The notes below the pieces were generated by a model. That model worked only from the letters and a program-made list of their open reading frames with translations, was not told the origin of the DNA and did not search any database. Positions 17,326 to 25,184 of a stretch of 64,000 bases of DNA are shown piece by piece. The DNA is from Geobacteraceae bacterium (lineage in GTDB: Bacteria; Desulfobacterota; Desulfuromonadia; Geobacterales; Geobacteraceae): the NCBI GenBank assembly GCA_029975275.1, contig JARKPN010000083.1, forward strand, positions 19,108-83,107, given 5' to 3'. The position numbers and the translations under genes are program-made. Numbering within the stretch: the stretch's first letter is position 1; every line of letters starts with the position of its first letter.

Positions 17326-18330
17326 TTAGTCCAGGCAGATGACACTCCCTCCCTTATTGAGCGATGTGACGATTGCCTCTATGATCCTGACGACCCTCAA
17401 GCCGGCGACTCCGTCATTGATCGGTGTCTGGCCGTTTTCCAGGCATTCGAGAAAATAGTGCGTCTCGGTCTTCAACGCCTCGGCCTGCTCCAGTCTCGGC
17501 ACCCAGATGTCGCCGGACCGGTAATTGATGCGGGCATCATAGGCTTCTTCCCTGCCGTCCACTTCAACGCCCCGGTCGTACACCCGTATTTTCTCGTCGG
17601 CGACCAGGTCGTTCCATAACAGCATCTTTTTCTGCGCTCCTATCATGGTCATTCTTATCTTGACGGGTGAAAGCCAGTTGATGCTGATGTGCGCGATCAG
17701 GTTGTCCGGGTAGAAAACCGTTACGTATGCCATGTCTTCGAACCCGTTGATATGTGCCATGCCGGTTGCCGCAACCGCAACCGGGTTCCCGCCGATGAGG
17801 TAATCCATGATGGACAGGTCATGGGGTGCAAGGTCCCAGACCACATTGGAGTCGGTCTGCAGGAGCCCCAGATTTATCCTGATGGAGTCGAAGTAGTACA
17901 GTCTTCCCAGGACGCCTTCGTCGATGAGCTGTTTGATCTTCCTGACGGCCCCGGTGAAGAGGAAGGTATGGTCCACCATGATTTTAAGGTTCTTCCTGTC
18001 AGCCAGCTCGATCAGTTCTTCGGCGTGCCTGGAGGACGCGGTAAAAGGTTTCTCGATAAAGACGTGCTTACCGTGCTCCAGCGCCCGTTTGGCAATCGCG
18101 TAATGGGTGGATATGGGTGTGGCGACGGCAACGGCGTCGACCTCCGTGGAACGGATCACATCCTGGTCTCTTTGAGTGGTCTTTATGGTGGGATGAGCCC
18201 CCTGTGCCCGTTTGAGGGCCGACTGGTGCGTATCGGAGATCATGGTGACAGTGGCACCCTCCGCCTCCGCGAAATTCCGCACAATGTTCGGCCCCCAGTA
18301 GCCGTATCCAATGACGCCTACACGTATCAT
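17326..18330 (-). CDS. Gfo/Idh/MocA family oxidoreductase (WbpB/WlbA-like)
   Basis: A 334-residue NAD(P)-dependent sugar oxidoreductase. The N-terminal Rossmann motif is VGVIGYGYWGPN, the conserved catalytic-loop block is HVFIEKPFTASSRHAEELIE, and the C-terminal domain has WDLAPHDLSIMDYLIG. WbpB/WlbA members oxidise C3 of UDP-GlcNAc-uronic acid to give the keto sugar for transamination. Together with the acetyltransferase (66 bases downstream) and DegT aminotransferase this supports synthesis of a 2,3-diamino-uronic acid. A UDP-GlcNAc 6-dehydrogenase (WbpA type), needed to make its substrate, is not in the window. Confidence 0.88.
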   Translation of the reverse strand: MIRVGVIGYGYWGPNIVRNFAEAEGATVTMISDTHQSALKRAQGAHPTIKTTQRDQDVIRSTEVDAVAVATPISTHYAIAKRALEHGKHVFIEKPFTASSRHAEELIELADRKNLKIMVDHTFLFTGAVRKIKQLIDEGVLGRLYYFDSIRINLGLLQTDSNVVWDLAPHDLSIMDYLIGGNPVAVAATGMAHINGFEDMAYVTVFYPDNLIAHISINWLSPVKIRMTMIGAQKKMLLWNDLVADEKIRVYDRGVEVDGREEAYDARINYRSGDIWVPRLEQAEALKTETHYFLECLENGQTPINDGVAGLRVVRIIEAIVTSLNKGGSVICLD

Positions 18331-18421
18331 TTATTTCACCTTCCAGCCGGCATCCGGGACAGTGTGACTCAAGACGGACATCGCCCTGCCTGCGGAATGT
18401 TTGGCGAGTGGAGTTGAGCCG

Positions 18422-19612
18422 CTAATAGGCTCCCTTCCCCTTGATTACAACCCATGGGGTGATAAAGAGGATCTTGAAATCCAGCCAGAGAGACTGTTCC
18501 TGCACGTATTTCAGATCAAGGCGCACCATGTCGTCGAACGAGGTGGAACTCCTGCCGGAAACCTGCCAGAGTCCGGTGATGCCGGGTTTTACCTGAAGCA
18601 GGCGGTATCTGTGCCAGATATCGTAACTCTCGACTTCATAGGGGATTGCCGGTCTGGGGCCCACCAGCGACATTTCCCCTTTCAGGACGTTGATCAACTG
18701 TGGCAGCTCGTCCAGGCTCGTCTTTCTCAGGAGCCTCCCTATGGGAGTGATTCTCGGATCGTTCCGTATCTTGTAAACCGGGGCGTTGACGTCCCCGGCC
18801 TGTTCCTCGCTCGGCCGGTTCTCGGTTATGAGTTTCTTTATGTACTCCCTGTGGAGCGAATCGTCCGAGTGTACATACATTGACCTGAATTTCAGGAAGA
18901 CGAACTTCTTGCCGAATTGGCCCAGCCGCTCCTGCCGGAAGAGTACGGGGCCCTTGGAAGTGGCGACAACAAGTAATGATATAACGCAGAACAGCGGTGC
19001 GAAAATCAACAATGCCAAGCCGCTTCCCACGATATCTATCAGCCGTTTGGCGAGTGCCCCTTTCCCCCGAACAGCTTTGCCGGGGTGGATATCCGGATAC
19101 AGGGTTTTTTCGAACAGGTTGAGTTTCGCCGCGTCATTGTCGTGTCGCTCCGGATAGCAATGAAAATATGCGCTCATTTTGTCCAGGACCTCGGCGGAGA
19201 CGCCGTCCGACAGCCTGCGAGTGATCTTTGCCGCTATTGCCTGTTTGGCTACGTCCATATCAACGCCGCCGATTTCGGTAAATATTATGCCTATCGTGGA
19301 ACCGTATTCATACCAGCCGCAGGCGTCCGTTTCCCTTTTCGATGACATGAATATCTCGATTATCTTTCTTTGGGCCGTCCTTGCACGATCGGTTTCATAT
19401 ACCCGGTGTATATCGACCAGCATCAGGATAAAAGGCTTTTCGGATCGATCGGTCCTTTTCCTTTCTTCACAAATTCTACTGCTGAAGGCTTCCTGGGAGA
19501 GCATCCCCCGCACGGGCTCCAGCGTTATGTAGTTGTTCGCGCAAGACTCTCCGTACGGTTCGGACGACATGCTGTCGAAATTTGTCGAATTGGCAATCCG
19601 TGTTATTTTCAT
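18422..19612 (-). CDS. initiating sugar-phosphate transferase with N-terminal degenerate GGDEF-like domain
   Basis: A 396-residue protein. Residues about 200-396 are a bacterial sugar transferase: one hydrophobic hairpin (GSGLALLIFAPLFCVISLLV), then GPVLFRQERLGQFGKKFVFL followed by KFRSM, LRKTSLDELPQLINVLKGEM, SLVGPRP and KPGITGLWQVSGR. Such enzymes attach the first sugar phosphate to undecaprenyl phosphate. The other N-terminal membrane helices of WbaP/WcaJ proteins are absent. Residues about 30-150 look like a GGDEF fold: KPFILMLVDIHRVYE aligns with the strand before the active site, but the signature position reads EYGSTIGIIF, so catalysis is not expected. ATG 19612 is chosen (AAGGGTGA upstream, long spacing); ATG 19639 is an alternative. 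Confidence 0.85.
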   Translation of the reverse strand: MKITRIANSTNFDSMSSEPYGESCANNYITLEPVRGMLSQEAFSSRICEERKRTDRSEKPFILMLVDIHRVYETDRARTAQRKIIEIFMSSKRETDACGWYEYGSTIGIIFTEIGGVDMDVAKQAIAAKITRRLSDGVSAEVLDKMSAYFHCYPERHDNDAAKLNLFEKTLYPDIHPGKAVRGKGALAKRLIDIVGSGLALLIFAPLFCVISLLVVATSKGPVLFRQERLGQFGKKFVFLKFRSMYVHSDDSLHREYIKKLITENRPSEEQAGDVNAPVYKIRNDPRITPIGRLLRKTSLDELPQLINVLKGEMSLVGPRPAIPYEVESYDIWHRYRLLQVKPGITGLWQVSGRSSTSFDDMVRLDLKYVQEQSLWLDFKILFITPWVVIKGKGAY

Positions 19613-19639
19613 TTGTTTGTATTCACCCTTGTATAACAT

Positions 19640-19898
19640 ATCAATTCATACAAAATGGTTAATATCATTGATTATGTTATCTCGCTGTGTCTGCTATGGT
19701 GATCTTTGCGATATTGCAATAACTATGTTTTAACTTAATACAAAAAGAGCTTGTAAGATGTTACTCTTTATATCACCGTTCTAGACAATGTCAATTAATA
19801 CTAAAGTATGTATTGATACTTTATCTTGTGCTACTAAAGTCTAATAAAAAATGAAAGTATGCGTCTTGTGGTAATGGCAAGAATATGCGTCAAGCCTT
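19640..19898. other. AT-rich spacer inside the polysaccharide locus
   Basis: About 260 bases between the LuxR-type regulator and the sugar transferase gene, clearly richer in A and T than the flanking coding DNA. It contains an eight-base inverted repeat (TAAAGTAT ... ATACTTTA, 19802-19823) with a six-base loop. No protein-coding or RNA gene was recognised. It may hold an internal promoter for the downstream polysaccharide genes and a binding site for the adjacent regulator. Confidence 0.5.
19802..19823. repeat. inverted repeat, possible operator
   Basis: TAAAGTAT and ATACTTTA form a perfect eight-base-pair dyad around a six-base centre. It lies upstream of the sugar transferase gene and just after the LuxR-type regulator gene. 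No T-run follows in either direction, so an operator fits better than a terminator. Confidence 0.4.
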
Positions 19899-20522
19899 TC
19901 AATCTGAAACCATATTGCTATCATTGTGGCTGTTGAGGTGAAGCCTGTTTTTTATCGTGAGCGATATGAGTTGCGAGCGGTTTTTTACTTGCATCTTCCT
20001 GAAGATACGACCAAGGTGGGACTTGATGGTCTGCTCGCTCAGAAAGAGCCTGGACGCGATTTCCCTGTTTTTGTACCCCTCGGCGACAAGCTCCACGATC
20101 TGGGTTTCCTTGTTGCTGAGTCTTTCCGCGTCCGTGGCCGGTTTGCGGGACTCGACCCCGTGAAGGATGACCTTCAGCCTTTTGTTGTCTATCCATATCT
20201 GCCCGTGATGAATGACCGATATGGCTTTTTTGAGCTGCCCCACACCCTCCGCCGGTGAAAATACGCCGTACAGCTTGTGGCAGCGCATCAGGGTGAGGAT
20301 ATCTTTCTCGGACAAGCCGGTGTCTACCAGCAAAACCTTTCCGTCCGGCCTGAACTGATGGTTATTGTTCCGCAGGCAGTCATGGTCCGACAGGATCACG
20401 TCCGGCTCGAAACCTTCTGCCGGGGCCTGACAGCGCGCTTCGATTCCATCAACAGAGCTGGTGAGAGACCTGCATACGGCTTCGGCGAACAGAGGGAATC
20501 GAAAAAGTACCAGAACGTTCAT
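19899..20522 (-). CDS. LuxR-family DNA-binding regulator with atypical receiver
   Basis: A 207-residue NarL/FixJ-type protein. The C-terminal GerE/LuxR helix-turn-helix is clear: LSNKETQIVELVAEGYKNRE followed by IASRLFLSEQTIKSHLGRIF. The N-terminal domain (MNVLVLFRFPLFAEAV) has receiver-like secondary structure and a possible phospho-acceptor Asp in DVILSDHDC. The usual acidic pair after beta1 is missing, and the late Lys position reads YGVFSPAEG. It may therefore respond to something other than phosphorylation. ATG 20522 has AAGGTGGG upstream. Embedded in the operon, it could be a local activator or repressor of the polysaccharide genes. Confidence 0.85.
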   Translation of the reverse strand: MNVLVLFRFPLFAEAVCRSLTSSVDGIEARCQAPAEGFEPDVILSDHDCLRNNNHQFRPDGKVLLVDTGLSEKDILTLMRCHKLYGVFSPAEGVGQLKKAISVIHHGQIWIDNKRLKVILHGVESRKPATDAERLSNKETQIVELVAEGYKNREIASRLFLSEQTIKSHLGRIFRKMQVKNRSQLISLTIKNRLHLNSHNDSNMVSD

Positions 20523-20560
20523 CTTTCCCACCTTGTAGAACGGAAGCATTTACTTGGGTG

Positions 20561-21301
20561 TTACAGCTTCCGGTAAATACTGTCGGGAATATAGAAACGC
20601 CTCTTGTTGAACACAATCCCCAGGATGTTTCCGCCCCGGTTCTCTATCTTCTGTTTCAGGTTTTCCACGACCTGCCAGCGGGTTTTTTCCGCCTCCACCA
20701 CCACGACCACCCCATCCACGCCGCGCGATATTTCAATTCCGTCAGGAGAAACGGACACCGGAGCGGAATCGATCAGGACAAGGTCGTACCGTTCTCTCAG
20801 GGCCTCCCAGAAACCGGCAATGGTCGGAGAATAGAAATTGATGCGGCCGTTGCCGGAAACCAGATCGGGAGGGCACATCTCGACATCCATTTCTCCCCGG
20901 CCGGCTGATTTCCCGGCATCGGCTCCATTCGTCGCGACCTCTTCCCAGCCGCATTCGGGCGTGATATGGAGGAACAGGCATTTCTGCGGGGTGCGTCCGC
21001 CCAGATCCAGCAGAAATACCAGCTTGCCGAGCTTTTTGGCGGCGACCCTGGCGAACTCCCGAACGATGGTGGAAGTGCCTTCCCCCTCCTTGGCGCTCAC
21101 GAACTGGATGACCTTTCGGTCGAGATTGGGCAGCTGCGATTCCACATTCTGGTACAGCGCTATCATCTCGTTTTCCAGGTCCATCTCGACGGTGGAGCGG
21201 AGGAGTGCGGCGTCTTGTGGCCGAGGCAGCTGGACCTTGGCCTTTTCCAGCATCCTCGATTCCTGCTGGGCGTTTGCCAGTGCTTCATATATCTTGCTCA
21301 T
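20561..21301 (-). CDS. CpsD/CapB-like polysaccharide ATPase with degenerate Walker A
   Basis: A 246-residue protein related to bacterial tyrosine kinases of capsule synthesis. The N-terminus MSKIYEALANAQQES and Walker B-like DLVLIDSAPV (with downstream VDGVVVVVEAEKTRW) are typical. At the P-loop, however, the sequence is SAKEGEGTSTI: Thr76 replaces the nucleotide-binding Lys of GEGKS. There is no C-terminal tyrosine cluster; only two Tyr occur in RRFYIPDSIYRKL. It is therefore probably a structural or regulatory partner of the Wzz-type protein rather than an active autokinase. Gene order Wza-Wzz-ATPase-CpsD matches other exopolysaccharide loci. Confidence 0.85.
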   Translation of the reverse strand: MSKIYEALANAQQESRMLEKAKVQLPRPQDAALLRSTVEMDLENEMIALYQNVESQLPNLDRKVIQFVSAKEGEGTSTIVREFARVAAKKLGKLVFLLDLGGRTPQKCLFLHITPECGWEEVATNGADAGKSAGRGEMDVEMCPPDLVSGNGRINFYSPTIAGFWEALRERYDLVLIDSAPVSVSPDGIEISRGVDGVVVVVEAEKTRWQVVENLKQKIENRGGNILGIVFNKRRFYIPDSIYRKL

Positions 21302-21314
21302 ACCCCCTCCTGCT

Positions 21315-22514
21315 TCATTCTGTCATCTCGGGGAACAGGATCCTCTGCCCGATCTCTATCCTGTCGACATTGTGGATTCCGGGATTGTTTTCCTTGACGA
21401 TCATCAGGATTTTCCTGTTGCTGTATCCGTATTCCGCTTTCGTCAGCCGCGACAGAGTGTCCCCCTTCTTCACGACCCGCATCGCGGGAGCGCCGGGCCG
21501 GGCCGCGTCGCGGAGAGTGCTTCCCTGCCCGTCTTCTGCAGGGGCGGCCGCAGTCGTGTCGACCGTACGGTCAGGCATGGTCTGGTTCACGTTTTTTCCG
21601 GCCGCGGACCCTTCCCGGTTATTTTGCGTATAGACGAGAACCGCGGCCAGGATTAGCAGGACCGCGACCACGGACGCCAGGGAGGTTTTCAGGGCACGGG
21701 TATCCTTTTTGCCGGAGAAGTCAGCGATGACCTCCTTGACGACCTTCGGTGTTATCCGTTCCTGCCGGTAGCCCATGGCGGTTATGAAGGCGTTCTCGCA
21801 CAGGATGTTTATGAGCCGCGGGATGCCGCGTGATTCCCTGACGATTTTTTGCAGAGCGCCGTTCGTGAAAAGTGATGCTTTTTCGCTGCCGACCTTGGTC
21901 AGCCTGTGAAGGATATAGTCGCGGCTTTCCTCGGGGGTCAAGGGGAGGATTGTCGCCTTGACCGCAATCCGCTGCTTCAGTTGACGCAGCTCCTTCAGTT
22001 CCAGCTTGCGTTCGAATTCCGGCTGGCCGCAGAACACGATCTGGATCAGTTTGTCCGTGGAGGTCTCCAGGTTGGAGAGCATCCTTATGTTTTCGAGGGT
22101 TTCCACGGGCATGTTCTGTGCCTCATCGATTATGAGAATGACGGTGATGCCTTTTTTGTATTCCTCGATCAACTGGTAATGGAGCTGATTCACCATCTCG
22201 ACCGGGTCATCGGTCAGGTCGATGATCCCCATTTCCCGGAATATGGTTTTCAACAGGCCGTGAAATGAAACGTTGGAATTGAAAACGTAGATTATCTTCA
22301 GCGTGCTTCGGTCGATCTCCTCGAGATAGGAACGGATGATCGTGGTCTTGCCGACCCCGACTTCACCGGTTATCTGTACGAACCCCTTCTTGTGCCCCAC
22401 CCCGTAGATTATCGAGCCCAGCGCTTCCTTGTGACTGGGGCTCAGGAACAGAAATTCCGGGTCGGGTGTGATATGAAACGGTTCTTTCCGCAGTTTATAG
22501 TAACTTGCGTACAT
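21315..22514 (-). CDS. ExeA/GspA-type AAA ATPase with TM segment and C-terminal LysM domain
   Basis: A 399-residue protein. The N-terminal block YKLRKEPFHITPDPEFLFLS is characteristic of ExeA-like ATPases, including those tied to PEP-CTERM/exopolysaccharide loci. Walker A is GEVGVGKTT, Walker B VILIIDEAQNM, and sensor regions follow. A single membrane helix (about residues 277-295, ASVVAVLLILAAVLVY) leads to a Thr/Ala-rich linker and a LysM domain (MRVVKKGDTLSRLTKAEYGY). The ATPase should face the cytoplasm with LysM in the periplasm, suggesting an energised link between chain export and peptidoglycan. Start 22514 overlaps the wzz-like gene by 20 bases. No exosortase gene lies in the window. 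Confidence 0.87.
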   Translation of the reverse strand: MYASYYKLRKEPFHITPDPEFLFLSPSHKEALGSIIYGVGHKKGFVQITGEVGVGKTTIIRSYLEEIDRSTLKIIYVFNSNVSFHGLLKTIFREMGIIDLTDDPVEMVNQLHYQLIEEYKKGITVILIIDEAQNMPVETLENIRMLSNLETSTDKLIQIVFCGQPEFERKLELKELRQLKQRIAVKATILPLTPEESRDYILHRLTKVGSEKASLFTNGALQKIVRESRGIPRLINILCENAFITAMGYRQERITPKVVKEVIADFSGKKDTRALKTSLASVVAVLLILAAVLVYTQNNREGSAAGKNVNQTMPDRTVDTTAAAPAEDGQGSTLRDAARPGAPAMRVVKKGDTLSRLTKAEYGYSNRKILMIVKENNPGIHNVDRIEIGQRILFPEMTE

Positions 22515-23982
22515 GGTTTTCTTCTTTGTAGGGTATGGTTGCAAGCACCTTGAGGCTGAGCCGTTTCTCGGCTATCTCGGGGCTGGCCAGCGCCTGCGAG
22601 TTGCGTTCCGCGAACAGGGCGACACCGATGCCGGAAACGGTACCGAAGACGATTCCCAGAAGAATGTTCAACCCTTTCTTGGGCTTGATCGGCTCGGTGG
22701 GGACCTGCGCGGGCTGGATAACGCTGATGTTGGCCATCTTGAGCCGGTTCATATCGTCGATGATACGTGCCTCTTCCATCTTGTCGCCGTATACCTGGAA
22801 GTTCTTCTCGTTGGTGGTCAGCTCGCGCTTCAGGTTCTGCATCTCCTTGTCGCGCAGATCGAGCGCCCTGATTTCACCGTCGAGTTGTCCCAACTGTACT
22901 TTCAGCGTGGCGTACTTGGCATGTTGCGCGCTCAGGTCCGCCTCGGTCTTTACGGCATCCTTCTGGGCCTCCTGGTAAATTGCGTTGCCGGTCACGACCT
23001 TCCTGCCGATGTCAGCCTCCTGGTCATGGAGAAACTGCTTGACCAGCTGGATCTGTTTCCTGTTTTCAACCACCAGCTTGTTGTCTTCCTTGTACTTGCG
23101 CAGCAGTTCCTGTTGAGCGATTTCCAGGGCAAGCAGCTTCGATTTCGCTTCCACGATAACCTTGTCCTGCTCCGTTTGGGTGTAGAGGGTGTTCGAGCTG
23201 GTGAGGGCCTTGGTCCGGGCTTTCAGAGTGCTGAGTCGCATCTGGAGCTCGTCGATGCTGTTCCTGGCGGCCATCATCTCGCTGGCAAGGTCAGTGCGCT
23301 GTTTCAGCAGCAGGGACCGTTGTTCGTCGAGGGAGTACACCCGGTTCTTTTGTTTGAAGGATTGCAGTTCCGATTCCGATGCCAGGAGTTTTTTGCGAAA
23401 CACGTCGACCTGCCCCTCCAGGAATGAGGATTGGGGGCTGCTGAAAACCTGCAGATGTTTTTCCTTGAAGTAATCGACCAGCAGATTCACCACGTTCGCT
23501 GCGACCTGCGGGTCCTCATGCTGGAAAGATACCTGGATGACACTGGATTTTTTTACATCCTCGACACCCAGGTTTTCCTGGAACCGTGCGACGGCGGCGT
23601 CAATGGGCCGCATGCCTTTGGGCCTCCGCTTTTCCAGGTCGGGATATATCGTTCCAATCTTCACTGTCTCTATGACACGTGCCGCTAGGTCCGGACTTTT
23701 CATTATCTGAATCTCCGAGTTGATGACCTCTTCCTGGTTCAGGGACATCATGGGCGGAGAGGAACCCACTTCGGACTGTGCCAGATACTCTCTTCCGTAT
23801 TTGACGAGCAGGGAGGATTTTGCTTCGTACATCGGAGAAGCGGCGAATGAGGCGATTGTCACCAGTGAAACAACCGTGAAAAATATGGTGAGTATTTTTG
23901 CCCGGTGTTTGAAGACTACGGTGAGCAAGTCCCGCAGGCTCGCTTTCTGAAATTCCTGTTTTACTGGGCGTATCCTTTCCAT
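22495..23982 (-). CDS. Wzz/GNVR-type polysaccharide chain-length determinant
   Basis: A 495-residue polysaccharide co-polymerase. One N-terminal membrane helix (ILTIFFTVVSLVTIASFA), a Wzz domain with EVINSEIQIMKSPDLAARVI, long coiled-coil periplasmic helices (about residues 170-400), a GNVR-type tail with ISVIQPAQVPTEPIKPKKGL, and a second membrane helix (ILLGIVFGTVSGIGVALFAE). It lacks a fused kinase domain; the separate CpsD-like gene lies two genes downstream. It is expected to set polymer length and couple Wzy to the Wza-like channel. Confidence 0.9.
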   Translation of the reverse strand: MERIRPVKQEFQKASLRDLLTVVFKHRAKILTIFFTVVSLVTIASFAASPMYEAKSSLLVKYGREYLAQSEVGSSPPMMSLNQEEVINSEIQIMKSPDLAARVIETVKIGTIYPDLEKRRPKGMRPIDAAVARFQENLGVEDVKKSSVIQVSFQHEDPQVAANVVNLLVDYFKEKHLQVFSSPQSSFLEGQVDVFRKKLLASESELQSFKQKNRVYSLDEQRSLLLKQRTDLASEMMAARNSIDELQMRLSTLKARTKALTSSNTLYTQTEQDKVIVEAKSKLLALEIAQQELLRKYKEDNKLVVENRKQIQLVKQFLHDQEADIGRKVVTGNAIYQEAQKDAVKTEADLSAQHAKYATLKVQLGQLDGEIRALDLRDKEMQNLKRELTTNEKNFQVYGDKMEEARIIDDMNRLKMANISVIQPAQVPTEPIKPKKGLNILLGIVFGTVSGIGVALFAERNSQALASPEIAEKRLSLKVLATIPYKEENHVRKLL

Positions 23983-24059
23983 ATGAACCTCTTGAGCGGA
24001 GTGCTACGCTGGGAACCGGCAAAGCGGTTTGAAAACGGATCGAATTCCCGTCAATACTC

Positions 24060-24752
24060 TCAATAGCCGATCCCGTAGGTTATGCCGAACGGAATGGGGA
24101 TGTTCCGGCGGATATACTGGTCGATAAACTGGTTGACGTTCGCAACCGCGGATTTCGGGACATACACTATGTCGTAGGGGGCAAGGAGGATGTCCTGGCT
24201 TCCCTGTGCGGCGTTCCTGGCATCGTCGATGTCCACCGTGATGGCCAGCGGCTTGTTGTCCTGTGTCTTGCGGATAACCAGAATCTGGCTCGGCTTGGCC
24301 GTGTCCTTGAGGCCTCCTGCCTCGGCAATGGACTGCATGACCGTCAGCGGCCCTGCCAGAGCCACCATGCCCGGTTTGTTAACCTCGCCGTCCACGTAAA
24401 CCCTTTGCGAACTGAACGAACGGACCAGCACGGTGATCCCGGGGTTGGCGAGCTCCTTGGCGTAGCTTTGCACCAGCGAGTCGGTGAGCTGGGCCGGAGT
24501 CAACCCCGCTGCAGTGATTTCCGGTACCAGTTGCAGCGAAATACGACCGTCCGGCCTGACCGTCACGGTTTCGTTCAATTCAGGATTGTAGAAGAATTTG
24601 ATGTCGAGCTGGTCCCCGGTCTGAATGTGATATTCCTTCAGGGGGTAGGTGGTAACCTGGGTGCCCGCCGAATCGGGCGTCACGATGTTGTTGGCCGCAC
24701 ATGCCGTCAGGAGAATGGCACAACCAATGATTTTTATTAAATTTGTTAACAT
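24060..24752 (-). CDS. Wza-type polysaccharide export outer-membrane lipoprotein
   Basis: A 230-residue protein with a lipoprotein signal ending in LLTAC and a poly_export domain: YHIQTGDQLDIKFFYNPELN, then VRPDGRISLQLVPEITAAGL and two SLBB-like segments (VYVDGEVNKPGMVALAGPLT; ILLAPYDIVYVPKSA). It is shorter than E. coli Wza and should form the periplasmic and outer-membrane part of the export channel. It is the first gene of the long polysaccharide operon, with AAAAGGAGGGAGCA before the ATG and a good sigma-70 promoter about 55 bases upstream. Confidence 0.9.
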   Translation of the reverse strand: MLTNLIKIIGCAILLTACAANNIVTPDSAGTQVTTYPLKEYHIQTGDQLDIKFFYNPELNETVTVRPDGRISLQLVPEITAAGLTPAQLTDSLVQSYAKELANPGITVLVRSFSSQRVYVDGEVNKPGMVALAGPLTVMQSIAEAGGLKDTAKPSQILVIRKTQDNKPLAITVDIDDARNAAQGSQDILLAPYDIVYVPKSAVANVNQFIDQYIRRNIPIPFGITYGIGY

Positions 24753-25184
24753 TGCTCCCTCCTTTTATTTGTATTCTAGCTTTTTTTAATGAAGGTTATG
24801 GCTTGTATTGTATCGCAACCGGGTTGTTTGTCAAGAGAAAGAAATCTCTCAGGTTGAAAACTTTAGGATAGCGGGTTTATACCTTTCGTAGCCTGACCTT
24901 TCCTGCTGGAACGGCAGACAGCCTGGATACACGTTATGAGCAATACATTAGAGTGATTGGGTGGCTGACCGGCAAACATCTCAGTGAGATATTATTTCCG
25001 CGAGGGGTGCGTTGCCGAAGGGTGTAACGGATGGGCAGTTTGCAGGCAAAGCCAACTGTCTCTGGCCCTAGCCGGAGGACAGGGATTTTCATCTATCATT
25101 AAAACTGAAGAGCCGTGGTGGGGTACATCGGGGTATGGACCGGTGCGACCACCGGCTGGAGCAAGGTTGGACGGAAAAAGGGCG
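24753..25184. other. 432-base spacer with operon promoter and hairpin-rich segment
   Basis: This stretch between the B12 radical SAM gene and the polysaccharide operon holds no credible ORF. The left part carries the operon promoter (24807-24834). The right part (about 24968-25095) contains nested inverted repeats: CGGCAA pairing with TTGCCG, CAGTT/AACTG around GGCAAAGCC, and a hairpin of about 11 base pairs (CTGTCTCTGGC with GCCGGAGGACAG). This could be a structured RNA or the transcript end of the radical SAM genes; it did not match any riboswitch consensus that I know. Confidence 0.5.
24807..24834 (-). promoter_or_regulatory. sigma-70 promoter of the polysaccharide operon
   Basis: Reading on the minus strand, TTGACA (24829-24834) and TACAAT (24807-24812) are separated by 16 bases. 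The -35 box is perfect and the -10 box has five of six consensus bases. It lies about 55 bases before the Wza-like start codon and is the only strong promoter noticed upstream of the 24-kb minus-strand gene run. Confidence 0.7.

Noticed and set aside
1..24752. PEP-CTERM/exosortase locus
   Set aside because: The ExeA-type ATPase suggests it, but no exosortase, PEP-CTERM protein or PrsK/PrsR-type gene is present in the window.
25035..25090. Resemblance to a GEMM (c-di-GMP) riboswitch because of GCAAAGCC
   Set aside because: The paired stems, GNRA-type loop and receptor positions of the GEMM consensus are not in register. Kept only as an unclassified hairpin region.
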